This document shows, piece by piece, positions 7,633 through 17,927 of a stretch of DNA of 64,000 bases. Origin of the DNA: Vallitaleaceae bacterium 9-2. Its GTDB lineage: Bacteria > Bacillota > Clostridia > Lachnospirales > Vallitaleaceae. Numbering within the stretch: position 1 is the stretch's first letter; each line of letters opens with the position of its first letter. The translations under genes were made by a program, and so were the position numbers. The stretch covers positions 372,001 to 436,000 of the forward strand of contig CP121691.1 of the NCBI GenBank assembly GCA_038396585.1, written 5' to 3'. The notes below the pieces were generated by a model, which was given only the letters and a program-made list of their open reading frames with translations, did not search any database and was not told the origin of the DNA.

Positions 7633-8355
7633 TTGCATATTGCCCTGTGTGATGATATACCGAATATAGTAGACAGCTTAAGAAGCTATCTGAACAGTTA
7701 TTGTGAATATAATCATATCAAGCCAACGTTTCACTGCTTTGACAGTGGTGAGGCTTTTCTTTCAAGCCAATTAGAATTTGACATCGTATTTATGGACATA
7801 TACCTAAAAGGGATAAAAGGCACTGAAGTCGTGCGCCAATATAGAAAAGCCCAAACAAGTCAAATAATATTTATCACCACCAGCCTAGAACATGCAATAG
7901 AAGCCTTTGGACTTAATGCTACACACTATTTAGTAAAACCACTGACGCAAAAAGCAGTGACGGAAGCTATGGACCGTTGCCTTACATCTATGGAGCTGCA
8001 GATGCGGTTAAATAAAACGATTGAGGTTAAGTCAACAAAGGGTATGGTTTCGATTCCGACCAATCATATCATCTACATAGAAGTTTTTAATAGGACATCT
8101 ATTATACATACAAAAGTAGAGCATGTTCAGGTACAGTGTTCGTTAGAGGTATTATTTGACATGCTAGATAAATCTTTATTTATGAGGGCACAGCGCAGTT
8201 ATATTGTGAATATGAGGTGCATTGAAGAGGTTTCTAATGATCGGATTTTTTTACCAGGGAACATAGAGATTATGCTTTCACGTAAAAACAGGAAAGATCT
8301 TAAAAAGCAATATCAACAGTTTCTTTATTCTTTAGTAAGGGAAGGTAAGTTATGA
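7633..8355 (+). CDS. LytTR-family response regulator (AgrA/VirR type)
   Basis: A 240-residue regulator. The receiver domain has the acidic pair Asp7-Asp8 (ALCDD), the phospho-acceptor Asp55 (VFMDIYLKG) and Lys102 (YLVKPL). The C-terminal LytTR DNA-binding domain spans about residues 130-235, with KSTKGMVSIPTNHIIYIEVF and FMRAQRSYIVNMRCIEEV. Regulators of this kind bind direct repeats and control quorum sensing, exopolysaccharide or surface genes. I chose TTG 7633 (GGAG at 7621-7624, 8 nt away), so that the protein begins MHIALCDD as in the family; the ATG at 7576 adds 19 unrelated residues. It overlaps the kinase gene by ATGA, so the two are co-translated. Confidence 0.9.
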   Translation: MHIALCDDIPNIVDSLRSYLNSYCEYNHIKPTFHCFDSGEAFLSSQLEFDIVFMDIYLKGIKGTEVVRQYRKAQTSQIIFITTSLEHAIEAFGLNATHYLVKPLTQKAVTEAMDRCLTSMELQMRLNKTIEVKSTKGMVSIPTNHIIYIEVFNRTSIIHTKVEHVQVQCSLEVLFDMLDKSLFMRAQRSYIVNMRCIEEVSNDRIFLPGNIEIMLSRKNRKDLKKQYQQFLYSLVREGKL

Positions 8356-9698
8356 TTTTTTTTGAGCTGCTGTTTGGCTGTCTGTTAAAGTTAGCACCCT
8401 ATTCTTTTTTTGCAATTTATCCATTTAAGGAGCATTTAAGATTTTCCAAGCGATATACGCTGTGGTTAACGGCGCTGTTTGTTTTTGCTATTTCTTTATT
8501 TTTTGCAGTAGCTTCTGTTTTACCCATTAATTTTACACAAGATACCGTATTTAATAAACCATACTCAGTTTTTTTAGTTTGCCGTTATTTGTGTGCTATA
8601 TGGTATCTATATATCGTTAGAGAGGCATGGCAAAAAAAACTTTTTGTCTTTTTGCTTGGTGTAATATCTGCTAGCATCATCTATGTGATAGTAACACTGG
8701 TAGATAAGCTGGTGTTAAACGTATCACAGACAGCCCGGTTTTTACCTTTCACACCCCATGCTTTTATTCTTACAGCTATATTAACAGCTGTAGCCATTCC
8801 GCTATTGTTGCTATTAGTCAAACGGGCATACGTACCTGTTTCAGATAGTATAACAACAAAAGAAAGCAACTACTTAGCAATAATTTCTGTTTTACTCTAT
8901 TCTCTCTTAAAGTCAGAAGCTATATCAATAAGTCTTGCAGAAAAAATCGGTCGTGAGCAGATATCGTTTTATTTTACTCTCGTGGTTACTGTTTTTTTAA
9001 TTTATATTGTGATTTTTAAAATACTCTTTTATGCCAATGAAAGATTATTGTCACAACAAAAATATTTACAAATAGAACAACAATTTATTATCCAGGGACA
9101 ACAGTATCATCATATCTATGATAATATAGAAAACTCTCAAAGAATGCGTCATGATTTAAGGCACCATATGGTTACACTAGAAGGTTTCTTAAATAATAAT
9201 GAAATAAATAAGGCAAAAACATATATTAGTGAATTTATGGACTATGCAAATAGTTCTAGGTGGATAAAGATTAGTGAAAATCCAACGATTGATTTAATTG
9301 TAGGTTATTATCAAGAACTTGCCAGAGAACAAAATATTGATTTTCAAGTTCGTATTGACATTCCAAAAGACATTAATATACAAGATATTGATATGTCAGT
9401 GTTACTCGGCAATTTATTAGAAAATGCGTTGGAGGCTGCAGGAGATAGCCAGATAGATATTCCCTTTATCCGATTAAATATCATGTGCTTAAACAAGAGG
9501 CTTATTATAACGTTGGACAATAGTTTCCAGACACATCCAAATAAAATAAAAAACAGATTTTTATCGACAAAAGGAAATCACCGAGGACTTGGTATTGGTA
9601 GTATTGAACACATTGCCAAAAAGTATAACGGAAGTACACAATTTGATTATCATGATCAAGAATTCCAATCGTCGGTCACGCTTATGCTTACGTCCTAA
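8352..9698 (+). CDS. AgrC-type sensor histidine kinase (GHKL)
   Basis: A 448-residue membrane kinase and partner of the LytTR regulator it overlaps. The first 225 residues contain six or seven hydrophobic helices and form the sensory part. A coiled region leads to the H-box MRHDLRHHM (phospho-acceptor His267), then the ATPase domain with NLLENALEAA (354-363) and the short G-box GLGIGSI (412-418), the reduced form seen in the HPK10/AgrC group. These kinases usually sense a secreted peptide, but no agrB- or agrD-like gene is present here, so the ligand may come from elsewhere or be something else. A terminator follows 24 bp after the stop. Confidence 0.9.
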   Translation: MIFFELLFGCLLKLAPYSFFAIYPFKEHLRFSKRYTLWLTALFVFAISLFFAVASVLPINFTQDTVFNKPYSVFLVCRYLCAIWYLYIVREAWQKKLFVFLLGVISASIIYVIVTLVDKLVLNVSQTARFLPFTPHAFILTAILTAVAIPLLLLLVKRAYVPVSDSITTKESNYLAIISVLLYSLLKSEAISISLAEKIGREQISFYFTLVVTVFLIYIVIFKILFYANERLLSQQKYLQIEQQFIIQGQQYHHIYDNIENSQRMRHDLRHHMVTLEGFLNNNEINKAKTYISEFMDYANSSRWIKISENPTIDLIVGYYQELAREQNIDFQVRIDIPKDINIQDIDMSVLLGNLLENALEAAGDSQIDIPFIRLNIMCLNKRLIITLDNSFQTHPNKIKNRFLSTKGNHRGLGIGSIEHIAKKYNGSTQFDYHDQEFQSSVTLMLTS

Positions 9699-9721
9699 AC
9701 ATCTGTAATAGATAGATTGCT

Positions 9722-9759
9722 AAGTAGCTGCCTTTGTAAAAAGAGGTGGCTACTTTTTT
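9722..9759 (+). terminator. intrinsic terminator of the two-component operon
   Basis: AAGTAGC (9722-9728) pairs with GCTACTT (9749-9755), with partial pairing inside the stem (GCC/GGT), followed by a T-run to 9759. Confidence 0.75.
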
Positions 9760-9880
9760 GTTGCGGCTTGAGCATGATTATGAATGAAGGGAAAGTTTTG
9801 GTGTGAAATGCTTGTTTTTGTTGTAAAGTGCAAGAAAAAAAGTGGATACCTTTGTTAAAATTAGAGTAATGAAATTCACT

Positions 9881-9910
9881 TTGACGTGTAGCACACACGT
9901 TGGTGATAAT
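9881..9910 (+). promoter_or_regulatory. candidate promoter and inverted repeat upstream of SLH protein gene
   Basis: TTGACG (9881-9886) is followed after 18 bp by GATAAT (9905-9910). ACGTGT (9884-9889) and ACACGT (9895-9900) form an inverted repeat within the spacer. The predicted start would lie almost on the ribosome site GGAGG (9916-9920), leaving a very short leader, so the promoter call is uncertain. The sequence between 9760 and 9880 shows nothing else I can name. Confidence 0.35.
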
Positions 9911-9928
9911 ATAACGGAGGATATCATT

Positions 9929-12900
9929 ATGAAAAAACGAATATTGGGGCTATTTTTAATTTTTAGCATGATGCTTGGAATAGTACCTACATCAGCAGCA
10001 AATAACTTAACTATAGAAGTGACGACGTATCAAGAGTTAACGGATGCCATAAGTCATGTGACAGAGGGGCAAACGATTCTTGTAATGAACGATATCGCAT
10101 TGATGGATACGCTTACAACACCGGAAAATGCAAATGATTTTACTATTGATTTAAATGGAAACACTATTTCAGCTTCAGCAGACGCACTCATCCATAAGGG
10201 AACAGGAACGCTAACTATCGCAGGGACTGGCGGTGGTGTGCTAACATCAACAGGCGAGTTTTGCACAGTAATTCATAACGAGACCAGTGGAATACTAGAG
10301 ATTGTAGGTGCTACAGTGCAGACCCAGGCAGATGGGGGTACGGCTATTTTGAATACTGGGACACTGACCGTTTCTAATGGTACGGTTCAGGTTCTGGCAG
10401 AACATGGTACGGCTATTTCAAACGAGGCGACACTGACGATTACAGGGGGAGTTGTAAAAGCGGTAGATGTAGGCGTTGCGATTGAAACCGATATAGGTTC
10501 TACAGTTACTATTTCAGGTGGTTTGGTTCAATCAGAAATGGATTTTACAATTACTGCAAGGGGAGCTAAAAAAATTACGATTAGTGGAGATGCTAAAGTA
10601 ACTAGCCAAGCGCATAAATCTTCGTCTGAGTTTAAGCGTGCGACTATTCATTTGGATTCTTCCGGGAATGTAATGGAAAAAGGCGTACTAGAAATAAAAG
10701 GTGGTATAGTAGAAAATACAGCAAGTGAAGGCGAAGCGTATGCAGTCTTTTATAATATTTATTCTGGGGTGACAGAAGATAATGTCAACGACTATTATAT
10801 CCATACAGGCGGAACGGTAGGTAAGGTGTTTCCTGAACCCTTGCTTCCTGTGGCGGCCATAGATGATGTTCAATACGAAACTTTACAAGAGGCAGTCGAT
10901 GCAGTGCTGGAAGGACAAACCATCACCGTATTAAAAGATATTGATTATACGGGATTATCAGGTGTTGATGACGTTGTCGATACAGCTGGTAACAACAATA
11001 ACTTCACTATTGATCTTAATGGTAAGGTGCTTTCATTTAACACAGATGGACAGGCAGGTATTTTCCATGCCGGTGCAGGAGAGCTGACGATTAAGGACAG
11101 TGCAGGTGAGGGAAAGATTACAAGCGATGCTGTGGGAGGAAGTGCGATTACAAATAGTAGCACAGGCGCTGTAATTATCCTCGGTGGAACGTTCGAATCT
11201 ACGGCAAGCTCTTATGAGGACATGAGCTGTGCCCTTGCTAATTTGGGAACAGGTACACTAAGGCTAGAAGGAAGCGATACATTGGCAGTTGCTACAGGAC
11301 ATGGAAGCCTTGCCATTGCTAATGTTAATGTAGGTGATGTGCATGTTATCGGGGCGACAGTTCGCGCGACACAACCGAGTAGTCTTGCCATTGGAAATCA
11401 ATCCACAGGTAAAATCACTATTCAAAATAATTCCACCATCACCAGTCAAAATGCTTCACCTTCACATGGAACAATTTATCTTATGGAAGTTCCTGATGCA
11501 AGTTCATCAGATAAGGTCGTACTATCTGTTGATGGAACCGTAGAAAATACGGCAAGTACAAAAGGATATGCTATATATTATGCAGATCCTACTGTAGATG
11601 GATTAAATATTGGTGAGTATTATAACATAGAGACGCCAAATCGTGTGGGTAAGATTTATCCAAAACCTGCAGAAGCCAAGATTGGACAGATAAGTTATGC
11701 CACATTACAAGAGGCAGTAGATGCGGCTGTTGAACAAGATACAATTGTGCTTCTATCAAATATCAACCTAACATCAACGGTTAATATCGAAGACGATATT
11801 AATTTTACTATGGATCTAGCTGGTCATACGGTTGAGGGGATTGGATTGACGTTGATTCATCACCAAGGAATGGGAAAATTGACCATTACCGATGATTCAG
11901 AAGCAGGCGATGGGCGCCTAAAAGTCTATTCTACTAGTGTTGACGCTACTACGGTATTAAACTCGGGTAATGGAGAAGTCTATATATCCGGTGGAACGAT
12001 TGAAGCTGACAGTTTAGCTTTTGGCGATAACTCAGGAGAACAGATAGCCATGAAAAATCACCTGGGTATAATTACTGTGGATGGAGGTGAGGTTTTAGCA
12101 AAAGGTAAAGCCGGAGCCATTCTCAATGTGAATGAAGGAACAATTAACATTATGCGTGGAAAGGTAGAATCAGAAGGTATAGGTGTTACTCTATGGAATG
12201 ATGCAACAGGTATTGTCAATATATCTGGTGGTAGCGTATTGATGACAACAACAGAAAAATACAATCATGCCATCATTAACATAGGTGGTGGAACTGTTAA
12301 TATATCCGGTGGAACAGTATCTTCCACAGCTTGGGGAGGAACAGTAATTAATTGGCCTGAAGGTGTCATCCATGTATCCGGTGGTACTGTATCAAAAGTC
12401 AATCAATTTGAAGATGACAGATACTGTGCAATTGCCAGTGTGAATTCTGGAGAAAATGAAGAAGTAACAATAGGAAAGATAATCATAAGTGGTACGGCGA
12501 TGGTCACCAGTGACTGTGCTGAGACTGAGCAATATCCGGGAGGCACAATCTGTTTTGAAGATTATTCAAAAGAACTACCGACTTCTTCTGTAAATTTCTT
12601 GGAAGTAAGGGGAGGAACAGTTGAAAATACTGTAGGGGGCAATGCGGTATACTTTCAACATGCAAAAATCTCAAGTGAAAATGTTAAAGACTATTACACC
12701 ATTGCAGATACCGCTACAGTAGGTAAAATATATCCTTCGATTACTTATACAATCCATGGTAAAGTTATAGACAAGGACACCAAAGAAGGACTTGCTGCCA
12801 CAATAAACTTGCTGAGAGAAAATTATACTAAAGTAGGTGCAGAAATTATTGCAGGAGAGGATGGTACATATATTATCCCTGACGTTCCGGAAGGAACATA

Positions 12901-14806
12901 TATAATAGAAATAGGTTATGAAAATTATAAGACAGAAACGATTACGGGAGTTATTGTCAACAATGCAAATATAATAGACTTGAATGCGGCGTTAATTAAA
13001 GAATATGAAATCAACATAATTGATGGCGAGGCAAGTGCTTATTTTGTATCCCCAGGTGATACAATAACAATCACAGCAGATATGTTGCATGATCAATATT
13101 TTGAAAAATGGACATCAACCACAGAAGGGGTCATATTTGAAAATGCATCACGTAGTCAAACCACCTTTATCATGCCGGCAGAACATGTAACGATAGCAGC
13201 CAACTTTAAGGCGAGAGAAACAGGTACGATTAATGGGCAGGTGACAGATGAGAGTGGAAATCCAATTGAAGATGCAGCAGTAGAAATCATGAAGGTTGCT
13301 GGATTCAATTCTTACACCGTTGCAAGTGTAACAACAGATGCACAAGGGGACTATAGCATCACAGACATTCCTTATGGTGTATACAGTTTAGTCGTTAGTC
13401 AAGATACGGAAGGAAGAATGAACACCTATAGTATTACGGTTAAGAAAGCAAGTACGTCACAGAATGCTATCTTATTATCAGGTGATAGGGATACCGCAGT
13501 TGAGGTAAGATATGATGGGCGATCATTTGTACCAACCATCGCAGTTGATAATCTAGAAGATATGTTTATAGATGGAGATGGCCTGTCAAACAAAGTAGAA
13601 ATTAAACTACTGGTCAAAAATATCACCCAAAGTAACCCTTCAGATCAGACGCTTGTGGAAGAAAATCTTGGGTCAAAAGAAGAAGTGGGTATCTACCTTG
13701 ATGCAAAACTTATCAAAACTATTAATGGAATACCGGATGAAACAGTACAGCCTCCGGCAGGTAAGTCATTAAGTATAGTCATTGATTTACCTTCTGAACT
13801 TCAGAATAAAGGTGTATACAAAATTATTCGTGTGCATGATGGGGAGGTAGAAAAATTTGATGCTCAATATAACAGCACCTATCACACACTGACGTTTAAA
13901 GCCGATAAGTTTTCAACATATGCCATTGTGTATGCGACACAAACGGTTCCGGAGGTTCCGGATGATGGAAGCAGTTCAGGAGGAAGTAGCTATACCTATT
14001 ATGACATCAAAATCATAGAAGGAGAAAATGGAAACATCACTCCTGATGGTGGTACGGATCATATTGAAAAAGTAAGAAAAGCAAGCGATAAAACCTTTAC
14101 TTTTAAACCTGACCAAGGATATGAAGTTAATGATGTAATGATTGATGGTAAGAGTGTTGGAGCCAAGGATAGCTATACTTTTAAAAAAATAACAAGTAGT
14201 CATACATTAAAAGTTACGTTCAAAAAAATGGACACGGTAAAAACAGATGATGACGACGGATTTGAAGATGTAAAAACAAATGCGTGGTTTTATGAATCTG
14301 TAGTCAATGCAGTGGAAAAAGGCTGGTTTACAGGGACTTCAACAACCAAGTTTAGTCCATATCTTGGTACAACGCGTGGCATGATTGTTACGGTACTACA
14401 TCGTATGGAACAATCTCCAGCGGTATCAACGGGATCAGTATTTGAAGATGTTGTGGAGAAGAGCTGGTATTATAACAGTGTAATCTGGGCACAGCAAAAT
14501 GAAGTTGTTCGCGGCTATTCTAATGGAAAGTATGGACCTAATGATAATATAACCCGTGAACAAATGGCAGCTATTCTCTATCGATATGCCGGTTTCAAAG
14601 GATATGACCTATCAAAAAGGGCGACGTTAAATAATTTTACGGATGAGAGTCAGATTTCTAATTATGCGATAGAAGCTGTACAATGGGCAGTGGCAAACGA
14701 ATTGATTAGTGGCAAGGATAATCATGTCTTAGATCCAAAGGGAAATGCCACAAGAGCAGAAGTGGCTACAATTTTGACAAGATTTGATCGTTTGTTTGTA
14801 GACTAA
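9929..14806 (+). CDS. large SLH-anchored surface protein with beta-helix-like repeats
   Basis: A 1625-residue exported protein. Signal peptide 1-24 (LGLFLIFSMMLG, cleavage after PTSA). Residues 27-935 contain three long repeated units, each opening with a version of YxTLQEAVDAxxEGQTI, passing through a DLNGxTIS-like strand and many TISGGxV turns, and closing with YYxI...GKxYP; this looks like right-handed beta-helix. Next come two carboxypeptidase-regulatory-like domains (about 940-1022 and 1099-1175), an InlB-B-like repeat between them (1027-1095) and another near 1355-1430. Three SLH domains at about 1445, 1505 and 1570 bind secondary cell-wall polymer. The start is ATG 9929 behind GGAGG. 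It follows an AgrC/LytTR pair that could regulate it. Adhesin or carbohydrate-binding roles are likely; the ligand is unknown. Confidence 0.9.
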   Translation: MKKRILGLFLIFSMMLGIVPTSAANNLTIEVTTYQELTDAISHVTEGQTILVMNDIALMDTLTTPENANDFTIDLNGNTISASADALIHKGTGTLTIAGTGGGVLTSTGEFCTVIHNETSGILEIVGATVQTQADGGTAILNTGTLTVSNGTVQVLAEHGTAISNEATLTITGGVVKAVDVGVAIETDIGSTVTISGGLVQSEMDFTITARGAKKITISGDAKVTSQAHKSSSEFKRATIHLDSSGNVMEKGVLEIKGGIVENTASEGEAYAVFYNIYSGVTEDNVNDYYIHTGGTVGKVFPEPLLPVAAIDDVQYETLQEAVDAVLEGQTITVLKDIDYTGLSGVDDVVDTAGNNNNFTIDLNGKVLSFNTDGQAGIFHAGAGELTIKDSAGEGKITSDAVGGSAITNSSTGAVIILGGTFESTASSYEDMSCALANLGTGTLRLEGSDTLAVATGHGSLAIANVNVGDVHVIGATVRATQPSSLAIGNQSTGKITIQNNSTITSQNASPSHGTIYLMEVPDASSSDKVVLSVDGTVENTASTKGYAIYYADPTVDGLNIGEYYNIETPNRVGKIYPKPAEAKIGQISYATLQEAVDAAVEQDTIVLLSNINLTSTVNIEDDINFTMDLAGHTVEGIGLTLIHHQGMGKLTITDDSEAGDGRLKVYSTSVDATTVLNSGNGEVYISGGTIEADSLAFGDNSGEQIAMKNHLGIITVDGGEVLAKGKAGAILNVNEGTINIMRGKVESEGIGVTLWNDATGIVNISGGSVLMTTTEKYNHAIINIGGGTVNISGGTVSSTAWGGTVINWPEGVIHVSGGTVSKVNQFEDDRYCAIASVNSGENEEVTIGKIIISGTAMVTSDCAETEQYPGGTICFEDYSKELPTSSVNFLEVRGGTVENTVGGNAVYFQHAKISSENVKDYYTIADTATVGKIYPSITYTIHGKVIDKDTKEGLAATINLLRENYTKVGAEIIAGEDGTYIIPDVPEGTYIIEIGYENYKTETITGVIVNNANIIDLNAALIKEYEINIIDGEASAYFVSPGDTITITADMLHDQYFEKWTSTTEGVIFENASRSQTTFIMPAEHVTIAANFKARETGTINGQVTDESGNPIEDAAVEIMKVAGFNSYTVASVTTDAQGDYSITDIPYGVYSLVVSQDTEGRMNTYSITVKKASTSQNAILLSGDRDTAVEVRYDGRSFVPTIAVDNLEDMFIDGDGLSNKVEIKLLVKNITQSNPSDQTLVEENLGSKEEVGIYLDAKLIKTINGIPDETVQPPAGKSLSIVIDLPSELQNKGVYKIIRVHDGEVEKFDAQYNSTYHTLTFKADKFSTYAIVYATQTVPEVPDDGSSSGGSSYTYYDIKIIEGENGNITPDGGTDHIEKVRKASDKTFTFKPDQGYEVNDVMIDGKSVGAKDSYTFKKITSSHTLKVTFKKMDTVKTDDDDGFEDVKTNAWFYESVVNAVEKGWFTGTSTTKFSPYLGTTRGMIVTVLHRMEQSPAVSTGSVFEDVVEKSWYYNSVIWAQQNEVVRGYSNGKYGPNDNITREQMAAILYRYAGFKGYDLSKRATLNNFTDESQISNYAIEAVQWAVANELISGKDNHVLDPKGNATRAEVATILTRFDRLFVD

Positions 14807-14831
14807 AAGTGCAGATAATGTAAAATAATCC

Positions 14832-14866
14832 AAAAGAAGCTGTTGCAACACGCAACAGCTTCTTTT
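14832..14866. terminator. strong bidirectional-type intrinsic terminator
   Basis: AAAAGAAGCTGTTGC (14832-14846) is perfectly complementary to GCAACAGCTTCTTTT (14852-14866), a 15-bp stem with a 5-nt loop flanked by A- and T-runs. It ends transcription of the surface-protein gene. The remaining sequence to 14970 shows no further feature. Confidence 0.88.
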
Positions 14867-14970
14867 GACTGCAAATATATATTATCACAACCTTAAGGGT
14901 ACGTTGGTAATCAATGCAAATGTTTAGAGTTACAACTATTTACAAGGAAATACAATGTAGAATATAGAAT

Positions 14971-15004
14971 TTGACAAGTCGTTACGAGAAAAAAATGGTA
15001 TAAT
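14971..15004 (+). promoter_or_regulatory. extended -10 promoter of diguanylate cyclase gene
   Basis: TGGTATAAT (14996-15004) is an extended -10 element, 36 bp before the GTG start. A TTGACA at 14971-14976 lies 22 bp upstream of the -10, too far for a normal -35, so the extended -10 probably carries the promoter. Confidence 0.55.
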
Positions 15005-15039
15005 ATTAGATATAAAAAGCATAAAAGGGAGGAAACACG

Positions 15040-16554
15040 GTGAGGCTAAGTTATGCGTATATATCGATTAGCATCATATCTTTAGTATTGATTTTTGCAT
15101 CATTGATGATAGTATCGAAAAAGGAGCATTCTAAGGCAAACAGGGCACTTAGCTTGGTTATATGTTTTATTTTTTTAGGGTCAATGTTCACCTTATTTGA
15201 AATGCTAAGCACTTCATTTGAAGGGAAGTTTTTGTTTCGAAATTTATCACAAATTGGTTTGTTTTTATTACCCTCAGCATCATACAACTTTATAATGATT
15301 TATACTAATACGGAGAATAAGGTTTTAAACAAAATGCGAAGGATTAATTTTATCTTTGCGATAACCTGTGTCTTCCTGATTTTTACTAATGATTATCATG
15401 GGATTATGCGTAGTAATGTGTTGCTTGTGCCAATCGATGGCGGCTTAAAGCTTTCGGTTGAACAAACCATGTTTGGCAAGATATGCGTAAGCCTCAATAC
15501 GCTTATGAATGTTATCGCGATTATTAAGCTTTGGATATATAAACGGACGACCACAAAAAGTACCCGAACCCAAGTATACCTGGTTCTTATTGGTTTTTTG
15601 ATTCCTTTTTTGTTCACCTACGTTAAGACGATGTTACGTAACGTATCGGGGTTGGAAGTGCCTTCATCGATAGGGTTTTTAATAGGGGTTATATGTATCT
15701 TAGTAGGGATTTATAAATACGACTTTATGTCGATATCTCCTTTAGCTCGGGACTGGGTTATCGATGAAATCGATATAGGTATGATTTTTACAAATCCTGA
15801 TGGAAGAATTGTGGATGTAAATGCTTATGCAAAAAAAATATTTTCCGAGGATCTTCACAGGATGGAGAAGATTATTTTTGGAAATTCGACATGGGAAAAT
15901 GCATTACTAGGTAGAGATAACATGAGTTTTGAACTTCATCAGGAAAATCATAAGAAAATATATAAGATTAAAGTGCATGACTTATCAAAAAAACAAAAGG
16001 CCATTGGGTCGGTATCTCTTATTACAGACATAACTGCAGATAAACTTCATAAAGAATGGTTAGAGAACAAAGCACAAAAAGATAGCTTAACAAAAATCTT
16101 GAATCGAGAAAGCTTTGAACTTAAAGTCAATAAAATCATAGATTCGATTGCCGATATGAATCGATCCGGTGCGTTATTAATATTTGACATTGATAAGTTT
16201 AAAGATGTAAATGATAATTATGGGCATCAAATCGGAGATGAAGTCATTATTGAAGTTGCCAATATCATCGCATCAACATGCCGTGAAAAAGACTTAGTAG
16301 GACGGCTTGGCGGCGATGAATTTGGCATGTTTATCGTGGATACAAGTAGAGAAGATGTAGATCAACTGGTGTATAGGATTCAAGAGCGACTAGCCTCGCA
16401 AATATTTGTCAATGGTGATGTGGACATTACACTCAGTATAGGAATACATATACAAGAGCTAAAAAACTGCACGTTTAATGAACTATATAATAAATCAGAC
16501 CAAGCGATGTATGCATCAAAAAAATCGGGACGTAATCAAGCGACGGTTTTTTAA
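15040..16554 (+). CDS. membrane diguanylate cyclase with 7TM-like sensor, PAS and GGDEF domains
   Basis: A 504-residue enzyme that makes c-di-GMP from two GTP. The first 225 residues form about seven hydrophobic helices like the N-terminal 7TM region of some histidine kinases. A PAS-like domain follows (GMIFTNPDGRIVDVNAYAKK, about 247-320), then a GGDEF domain with FDIDKFKDVND and an intact active site RLGGDEF near 422-428. A product-inhibition I-site RxxD (REKD) stands exactly five residues before GGDEF, so the enzyme should be active and feedback controlled. The start is GTG 15040 behind GGGAGG (7 nt). It ends 5 bp from the convergent MATE gene. The signal sensed is unknown. Confidence 0.92.
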   Translation: MRLSYAYISISIISLVLIFASLMIVSKKEHSKANRALSLVICFIFLGSMFTLFEMLSTSFEGKFLFRNLSQIGLFLLPSASYNFIMIYTNTENKVLNKMRRINFIFAITCVFLIFTNDYHGIMRSNVLLVPIDGGLKLSVEQTMFGKICVSLNTLMNVIAIIKLWIYKRTTTKSTRTQVYLVLIGFLIPFLFTYVKTMLRNVSGLEVPSSIGFLIGVICILVGIYKYDFMSISPLARDWVIDEIDIGMIFTNPDGRIVDVNAYAKKIFSEDLHRMEKIIFGNSTWENALLGRDNMSFELHQENHKKIYKIKVHDLSKKQKAIGSVSLITDITADKLHKEWLENKAQKDSLTKILNRESFELKVNKIIDSIADMNRSGALLIFDIDKFKDVNDNYGHQIGDEVIIEVANIIASTCREKDLVGRLGGDEFGMFIVDTSREDVDQLVYRIQERLASQIFVNGDVDITLSIGIHIQELKNCTFNELYNKSDQAMYASKKSGRNQATVF

Positions 16555-16559
16555 GGCAC

Positions 16560-17879
16560 CTATTGTTCACCAAAGACGATGTCAGAGGATTTTAGTGAGC
16601 CTTGGGAGCGAAGGTAGAAGGCAACTAGAGTAACAATTGCTTCTGCAACAATAATTCCTGCCCAGATAGCCTTTCTACCGAATAAAGCTGGGATTAGGAA
16701 GATGCATAATGTGTTAATGACAAAACTCCTCAAAACAGAGAGAAGTAAAGCTTGCTTGGTCCTTTTTGTAGCAAGGTAATAGATGGTGTAGACAATATTA
16801 ATCGATGCAAACAAAAAGCTAATACCATATACTTGAATGTAGTCATAGGCGAGTGTGATTAGTTCAGGGTCATGGTTGAATACAGCAATAATATTTTTCC
16901 CAAATATAAGCATGATGACATACATAATAACCGCTAGAAAAATATTGAGTTTCATACCTGTAGTAAAAAAGTAATTCTCGGATATGGCATCACCTTTTCC
17001 ATAGCTTTGGCTTAACAGGGGCTGAATACCTTGGGCTAAACCAATAAAGATTCCTATAACCACAACTAAGATATAGGATATAACGGAAAATGCCGAGACT
17101 CCGATTTCACCGAAAGTCTTTAATATCAAAAAGTTATAACATAAGATGACAACAGGTTGACTCATTTGGGTGACAAATTCGGGAAGGCCTGTTTTTAATA
17201 TTTGCGTCAAACGATGAAGTGAGAACGTTGGAAAACCAAGTTTCAGAGCACCTTTTTTAAAAAAGAAATGGCTCAATAACATAAGACAAGCAAATATTTG
17301 TCCAAGACCGGAGGCAATGGCAGCACCTTTGATACCCATCTGTAACGGAAAGATAAACAGCCAATCAAAAAAGATATTGCTCAATGCGCCTATAATCATA
17401 CCCCAAAAGGCGAGGTGTGGATTGCCATCGTTTCGTACAAACGCAGACAAAGTATTTGAGCAACTAAAAAACACACCAAACATAACAAAATACTTAATGT
17501 AATCGGCCGTATCCGTTAAGAGCAAATTGCTTGCGCCAAGTAGTGTTGCAAGATTTTTAGAAAAGAAAAAACTGATAAGAGTCATCAGCGCGGAAAAAAT
17601 AAAGACCAATAGAAGACTTGATTGAAACATCGTGATGGCTTTTTGGGGCTCTTTTTTTCCAAAATGAATCGAGGCGAGTGTTGCGCCACCCATTGTAATC
17701 ATCATCGTGATGGCTGATAAAATTGAGATATAGGGTACGGCGATATTGATTGCGGCTAATCCTAAGGTTCCAACGCCCCTACCGACAAAGATACCATCCA
17801 CAACAAAATATAAGCCGGTAACTAGCATAGCGCCAATAGAGGGGATGACATAATTGAAAAATTGTTTTTTTAAATGCAT
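16560..17879 (-). CDS. MATE-family efflux transporter
   Basis: A 439-residue polytopic membrane protein with 12 predicted helices and two MatE halves: FFNYVIPSIGAMLVTGLYFV, VDGIFVGRGVG and LAAINIAVPYISILSA at the start, and a second half opening with the LPEFVTQMSQPVVILCYNFL region. MATE proteins export cationic drugs or metabolites in exchange for H+ or Na+. I start it at ATG 17879, which has AAAGGAG 9 nt upstream; the ATG at 17906 has its ribosome site downstream and was rejected. It is transcribed away from a MerR regulator gene, with two palindromes in the 110-bp gap between them, a layout typical of a multidrug pump and its ligand-sensing activator. Confidence 0.93.
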   Translation of the reverse strand: MHLKKQFFNYVIPSIGAMLVTGLYFVVDGIFVGRGVGTLGLAAINIAVPYISILSAITMMITMGGATLASIHFGKKEPQKAITMFQSSLLLVFIFSALMTLISFFFSKNLATLLGASNLLLTDTADYIKYFVMFGVFFSCSNTLSAFVRNDGNPHLAFWGMIIGALSNIFFDWLFIFPLQMGIKGAAIASGLGQIFACLMLLSHFFFKKGALKLGFPTFSLHRLTQILKTGLPEFVTQMSQPVVILCYNFLILKTFGEIGVSAFSVISYILVVVIGIFIGLAQGIQPLLSQSYGKGDAISENYFFTTGMKLNIFLAVIMYVIMLIFGKNIIAVFNHDPELITLAYDYIQVYGISFLFASINIVYTIYYLATKRTKQALLLSVLRSFVINTLCIFLIPALFGRKAIWAGIIVAEAIVTLVAFYLRSQGSLKSSDIVFGEQ

Positions 17880-17901
17880 ATTCAGGTACTCCTTTGTATA
17901 A

Positions 17902-17921
17902 TACATTGATGATTCAATGTA
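17902..17921. promoter_or_regulatory. 8-bp-arm palindrome in the divergent MATE/MerR promoter region
   Basis: TACATTGA (17902-17909) and TCAATGTA (17914-17921) are perfect arms around TGAT. The site lies 23 bp upstream of the MATE start codon, where a regulator could control that gene. Confidence 0.6.
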
Positions 17922-17927
17922 ATAGTT

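Noticed and set aside
7576-9698. Complete agr-type quorum-sensing locus
   Set aside because: The kinase and regulator are AgrC/AgrA-like, but no agrB processing enzyme or precursor peptide gene is visible on either side.
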